This document shows positions 61,578-64,000 of a stretch of 64,000 nucleotides of DNA, in pieces. The number at the start of each line of letters is the position of its first letter. The stretch's first letter is position 1. Source of the stretch: Alphaproteobacteria bacterium (GTDB lineage: Bacteria; Pseudomonadota; Alphaproteobacteria; Rhizobiales; Rhizobiaceae); the NCBI GenBank assembly GCA_024742485.1, contig JANSYK010000002.1, positions 434,001-498,000 on the forward strand. Direction: 5' to 3'. The notes below the pieces were generated by a model. That model was not told the origin of the DNA. It was given only the letters and a program-made list of their open reading frames with translations, and made no database searches. The position numbers were made by a program, and so were the translations under genes.

Positions 61578-64000
61578 CTATCTCTTTTTGGGATATTTGA
61601 CACGCCGCGTCGCATCCGCCGCAGCCGGGTCGTCGGGCCACGGATGCTTGGGATAGCGGCCCCGCATTTCACCGCGCACATCCGCCCAGCTGCCGGCCCA
61701 GAAGCCCGGCAAGTCGCGTGTGGTCTGAATCGGTCTTTGCGCGGGGGACAAGAGTTCAAGTAACAGGGGCTGCGCGCCATCGCCAATGACCGGGTGCTGC
61801 TCGAGACCAAACAATTCCTGAACGCGAACGGACAGGACCGGCACCTCGCCGTCATAGCGGATAGGCAGGTTCGAACCGGCCGGCGTTTGGAAATGCGTGG
61901 GCGCCAGGCGATCGAGATCCCGCTGCAGGTCGTATCGCACCAGTGAAAGCAGGCCATCGGAGAGGCTCGATGGCTCGATCCGGGCGAGTGCTTTCACACC
62001 GTGCTGAAACGGCGCGAACCAGGTTTCAAGTCCCGACAAGAGAGCACCATCGCTCATATCCGGCCATGAGTTTTTCAGCGTCCGGTGCAGCCAGTCCAAT
62101 CGGTCCCGCAACTGGCGACTCTTTGCATTCCACGGCAGAACGGCGAGACCGGCGCCGCGCACACCCGAACAAAGAGCCTGCACGATGGCCTCATCGCCCG
62201 GATTGGCCAGTTCGGATTCCACCAGGACAAGGCTGCCGAGCTTTTGTTGTCGTCGCGCCCTGACCCGCTTGGTTGTGCTGTCGAACGTGATGGCGTCCTG
62301 TTCCGTGATCTCCCGTGCAAGGTCATGCAAAAGGGTCTCCAGGTCAACGGGTGCTGCCGCCAGGATGCGCTGCGATTGCGGATTTCCCGTCAGGTCGCAG
62401 ACCACCAGAAACGGTTCACGCGCCAGCGCGTCGTGCTCATCGACAAACGCGCCCCGGCCATTGGCCAGGCGATAACGGCGTTGTCCATGATCCGTCGAAC
62501 CCTGCCGCTTCGCCACGCGGTCTGAAAACCCGTGCAGCAGGAGGGCACCTGCCGGTTGAGCGCCATCATCCGGGTCGTCCCCGGGTGAGATCTTGAGTGT
62601 GCGGATCAGACGGTCCGTAAGAGATTGGGCCTTTTTGGCCCGGCCGCCCTTGTCCCGCCGGAAATTCTGAAGCCGTGCGTCGAGATCGATGGATGGTCCG
62701 CCAAGGCCCTTTTCGCCGATCAGGACCGCAAGCTGAGCGGCGGCAACGCCCTGACCGGAGCCGGCCGCGGCAATCACCATTGCCGCCAGCCGCACAGGAA
62801 GTCCAAGCGACCGCATCTTCTTGCCGGTCGACGTCAAATGTCCATGATCATCCATGGCGGTTAGCCGGCGAAGCAATTCGGTTGCCTCCGACAGCGCTGC
62901 GTCGGGAGGCGGGTCAATGAACCGCAAAGTGGTCGGATCCGAAACACCCCAGGCCGCGCAGTCAAGAAGCAGGCCACTCAGGTCGCTCGCCTTGATTTGA
63001 GGTGGCGTGAAGGCCGGAAGTGAAAGGTTTTGTTCTTCTCGCCATAGCCGAAGCGCGATGCCCGGTTCTGTTCGACCCGCACGTCCGGCCCGCTGGTCGG
63101 CCGACGCGCGTGAGGCACGGACGGTTTCAAGGCGCGTAATGCCGGTTGAGGGTTCAAAGACGGGCAATCGCTGCAGACCGCTATCGATCACAATGCGTAC
63201 ACCGTCAATGGTGATCGATGTTTCCGCGATGGCTGTCGCCAGCACGATTTTCCTTGTACCGGCTTTCGCGGGCTGGATGGCTGCGTCTTGTGCGCCGCCG
63301 GGAAGATCACCGTAGAGCATGGTCAACACAGTCCCGTCAGGCAGTGTGTTCTCCAGCAGCGCAGCCGTACGCTTGATTTCGGCCTGGCCCGGCAAAAAGC
63401 CCAGTATAGACCCGTCTTCGCTCTCCAGGACAGAACGGATGGCGTTTGCCATGGTGTGTTCGATCCGCTCGCCCGCAGGTCTGGCATCATATCGGATTTC
63501 GACAGGATAAGAACGGCCGGTGCTTTCAATCACCGGGGCGCCCTCAAGCAATGTCGCTACGCGGGCAACATCAAGCGTTGCCGACATGACGACCAGTCGC
63601 AGATCGTCCCGAAGACCGGACTGGACATCCAGTGCCAGCGCCAGGCCGAAATCGGACTCGAGTGTCCGCTCGTGAAACTCGTCGAACAGGACCGCCGCGA
63701 TGCCGGGCAGGTCCGGGTCGTCCAGCACCATGCGGGTAAAGATCCCCTCGGTGATGACCTCGATGCGGGTTCGGGTCGTGATTCGCGTGTCCAGGCGCGT
63801 GCGGTAGCCCACCGTGCCACCGACATCCTCGCCGATCAGGCGCGCCATCTGCCGGGCTCCGGCGCGGGCGGCCAGGCGTCGGGGCTCCAACACCAGGATG
63901 CGGCCTTCCCCCAGCCAGTCGGCGGACAGAAGGTGGAGAGGAACAAGCGTCGTCTTTCCGGCGCCCGGCGGTGCGGCGAGCACCGCATTGGGATGGCCAT
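61578..64000 (-). CDS. hrpB: ATP-dependent helicase HrpB (N-terminus beyond the window)
   Basis: At least 807 residues, cut by the window end; the missing N-terminus is short because the Walker A motif APPGAGKTT is near the start. Further helicase motifs are DEFHERT, the SAT motif (MSATLD) and the motif VI region QRAGRAGR. The C-terminus has the family ending KHPWPDDP. A DExH RNA/DNA helicase of unclear physiological role, conserved in position beside actS-actR. Confidence 0.95.
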   Translation of the reverse strand, partial: GHPNAVLAAPPGAGKTTLVPLHLLSADWLGEGRILVLEPRRLAARAGARQMARLIGEDVGGTVGYRTRLDTRITTRTRIEVITEGIFTRMVLDDPDLPGIAAVLFDEFHERTLESDFGLALALDVQSGLRDDLRLVVMSATLDVARVATLLEGAPVIESTGRSYPVEIRYDARPAGERIEHTMANAIRSVLESEDGSILGFLPGQAEIKRTAALLENTLPDGTVLTMLYGDLPGGAQDAAIQPAKAGTRKIVLATAIAETSITIDGVRIVIDSGLQRLPVFEPSTGITRLETVRASRASADQRAGRAGRTEPGIALRLWREEQNLSLPAFTPPQIKASDLSGLLLDCAAWGVSDPTTLRFIDPPPDAALSEATELLRRLTAMDDHGHLTSTGKKMRSLGLPVRLAAMVIAAAGSGQGVAAAQLAVLIGEKGLGGPSIDLDARLQNFRRDKGGRAKKAQSLTDRLIRTLKISPGDDPDDGAQPAGALLLHGFSDRVAKRQGSTDHGQRRYRLANGRGAFVDEHDALAREPFLVVCDLTGNPQSQRILAAAPVDLETLLHDLAREITEQDAITFDSTTKRVRARRQQKLGSLVLVESELANPGDEAIVQALCSGVRGAGLAVLPWNAKSRQLRDRLDWLHRTLKNSWPDMSDGALLSGLETWFAPFQHGVKALARIEPSSLSDGLLSLVRYDLQRDLDRLAPTHFQTPAGSNLPIRYDGEVPVLSVRVQELFGLEQHPVIGDGAQPLLLELLSPAQRPIQTTRDLPGFWAGSWADVRGEMRGRYPKHPWPDDPAAADATRRVKYPKKR

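Noticed and set aside
1-64000. CRISPR arrays or complete insertion sequences
   Set aside because: No series of short identical repeats with uniform spacers was seen, and the only transposase trace is the broken IS5 relic at 39251-39690.

Overview
The window comes from the chromosome of an alphaproteobacterium, most likely a member of the Hyphomicrobiales (rhizobial relatives, possibly a marine genus). The evidence is the order mmcB / actR-actS-hrpB at the right end, the ffs-dnaX-ybaB order at the left end, a DnaX whose zinc module has lost most of its cysteines, and ActR/ActS rather than other redox two-component types. Nearly all of the DNA is coding, mostly in short co-directional operons. 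No tRNA, rRNA or CRISPR array was found. The genus assignment is inference.

Left part (1-25.8 kb): the 3' end of a NarL-type two-component system; nudC with a HIT protein; the SRP RNA; an Xre/RES toxin-antitoxin pair wedged between the SRP RNA and dnaX; dnaX-ybaB with no recR after it; an operon for a GltD-like NAD(P)H/Fe-S oxidoreductase plus a two-subunit 2-oxoacid:acceptor oxidoreductase; a tetR/SDR divergon with two mirror-image operators; malate synthase G; then house-keeping and envelope genes (DUF805, TPR protein, MarC, L,D-transpeptidase, hydantoinase-like protein, UppP, GST, QueG, an SDR/epimerase).

Accessory stretch (25.8-42 kb): a two-gene island holds a DUF2971 protein and a 1346-residue SMC/Rad50-like ATPase that carries a CxxC hook and a C-terminal LexA/S24-like region. 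I consider this the best candidate for an undescribed, possibly defence-related, system. It is followed by an IRED-like dehydrogenase/LysR divergon, a PPi-type phosphofructokinase, a surface beta-barrel protein, an ECF sigma / zinc-less anti-sigma / S8 protease operon, an IS5-family relic, an AhpD-like protein and a Lys/Pro-repeat secreted protein.

Catabolic region (42-58 kb): LysR, an orphan molybdenum hydroxylase large subunit, an unusual DapA-family lyase, a complete peptide-type ABC transporter, an aldehyde dehydrogenase, an SDR, and a complete CoxS-CoxL-CoxM type molybdenum hydroxylase. All genes point the same way and end at a strong bidirectional terminator. Together they look like uptake and stepwise oxidation of one unknown organic substrate. 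The right end returns to conserved chromosome (second L,D-transpeptidase, mmcB, actRS, hrpB).

A roughly 95-bp dispersed repeat with two stem-loops occurs four times (near 1.1, 6.5, 23.7 and 33.7 kb). Every copy lies just after a stop codon and in the sense orientation of the gene it follows, which suggests a 3'-end RNA element.
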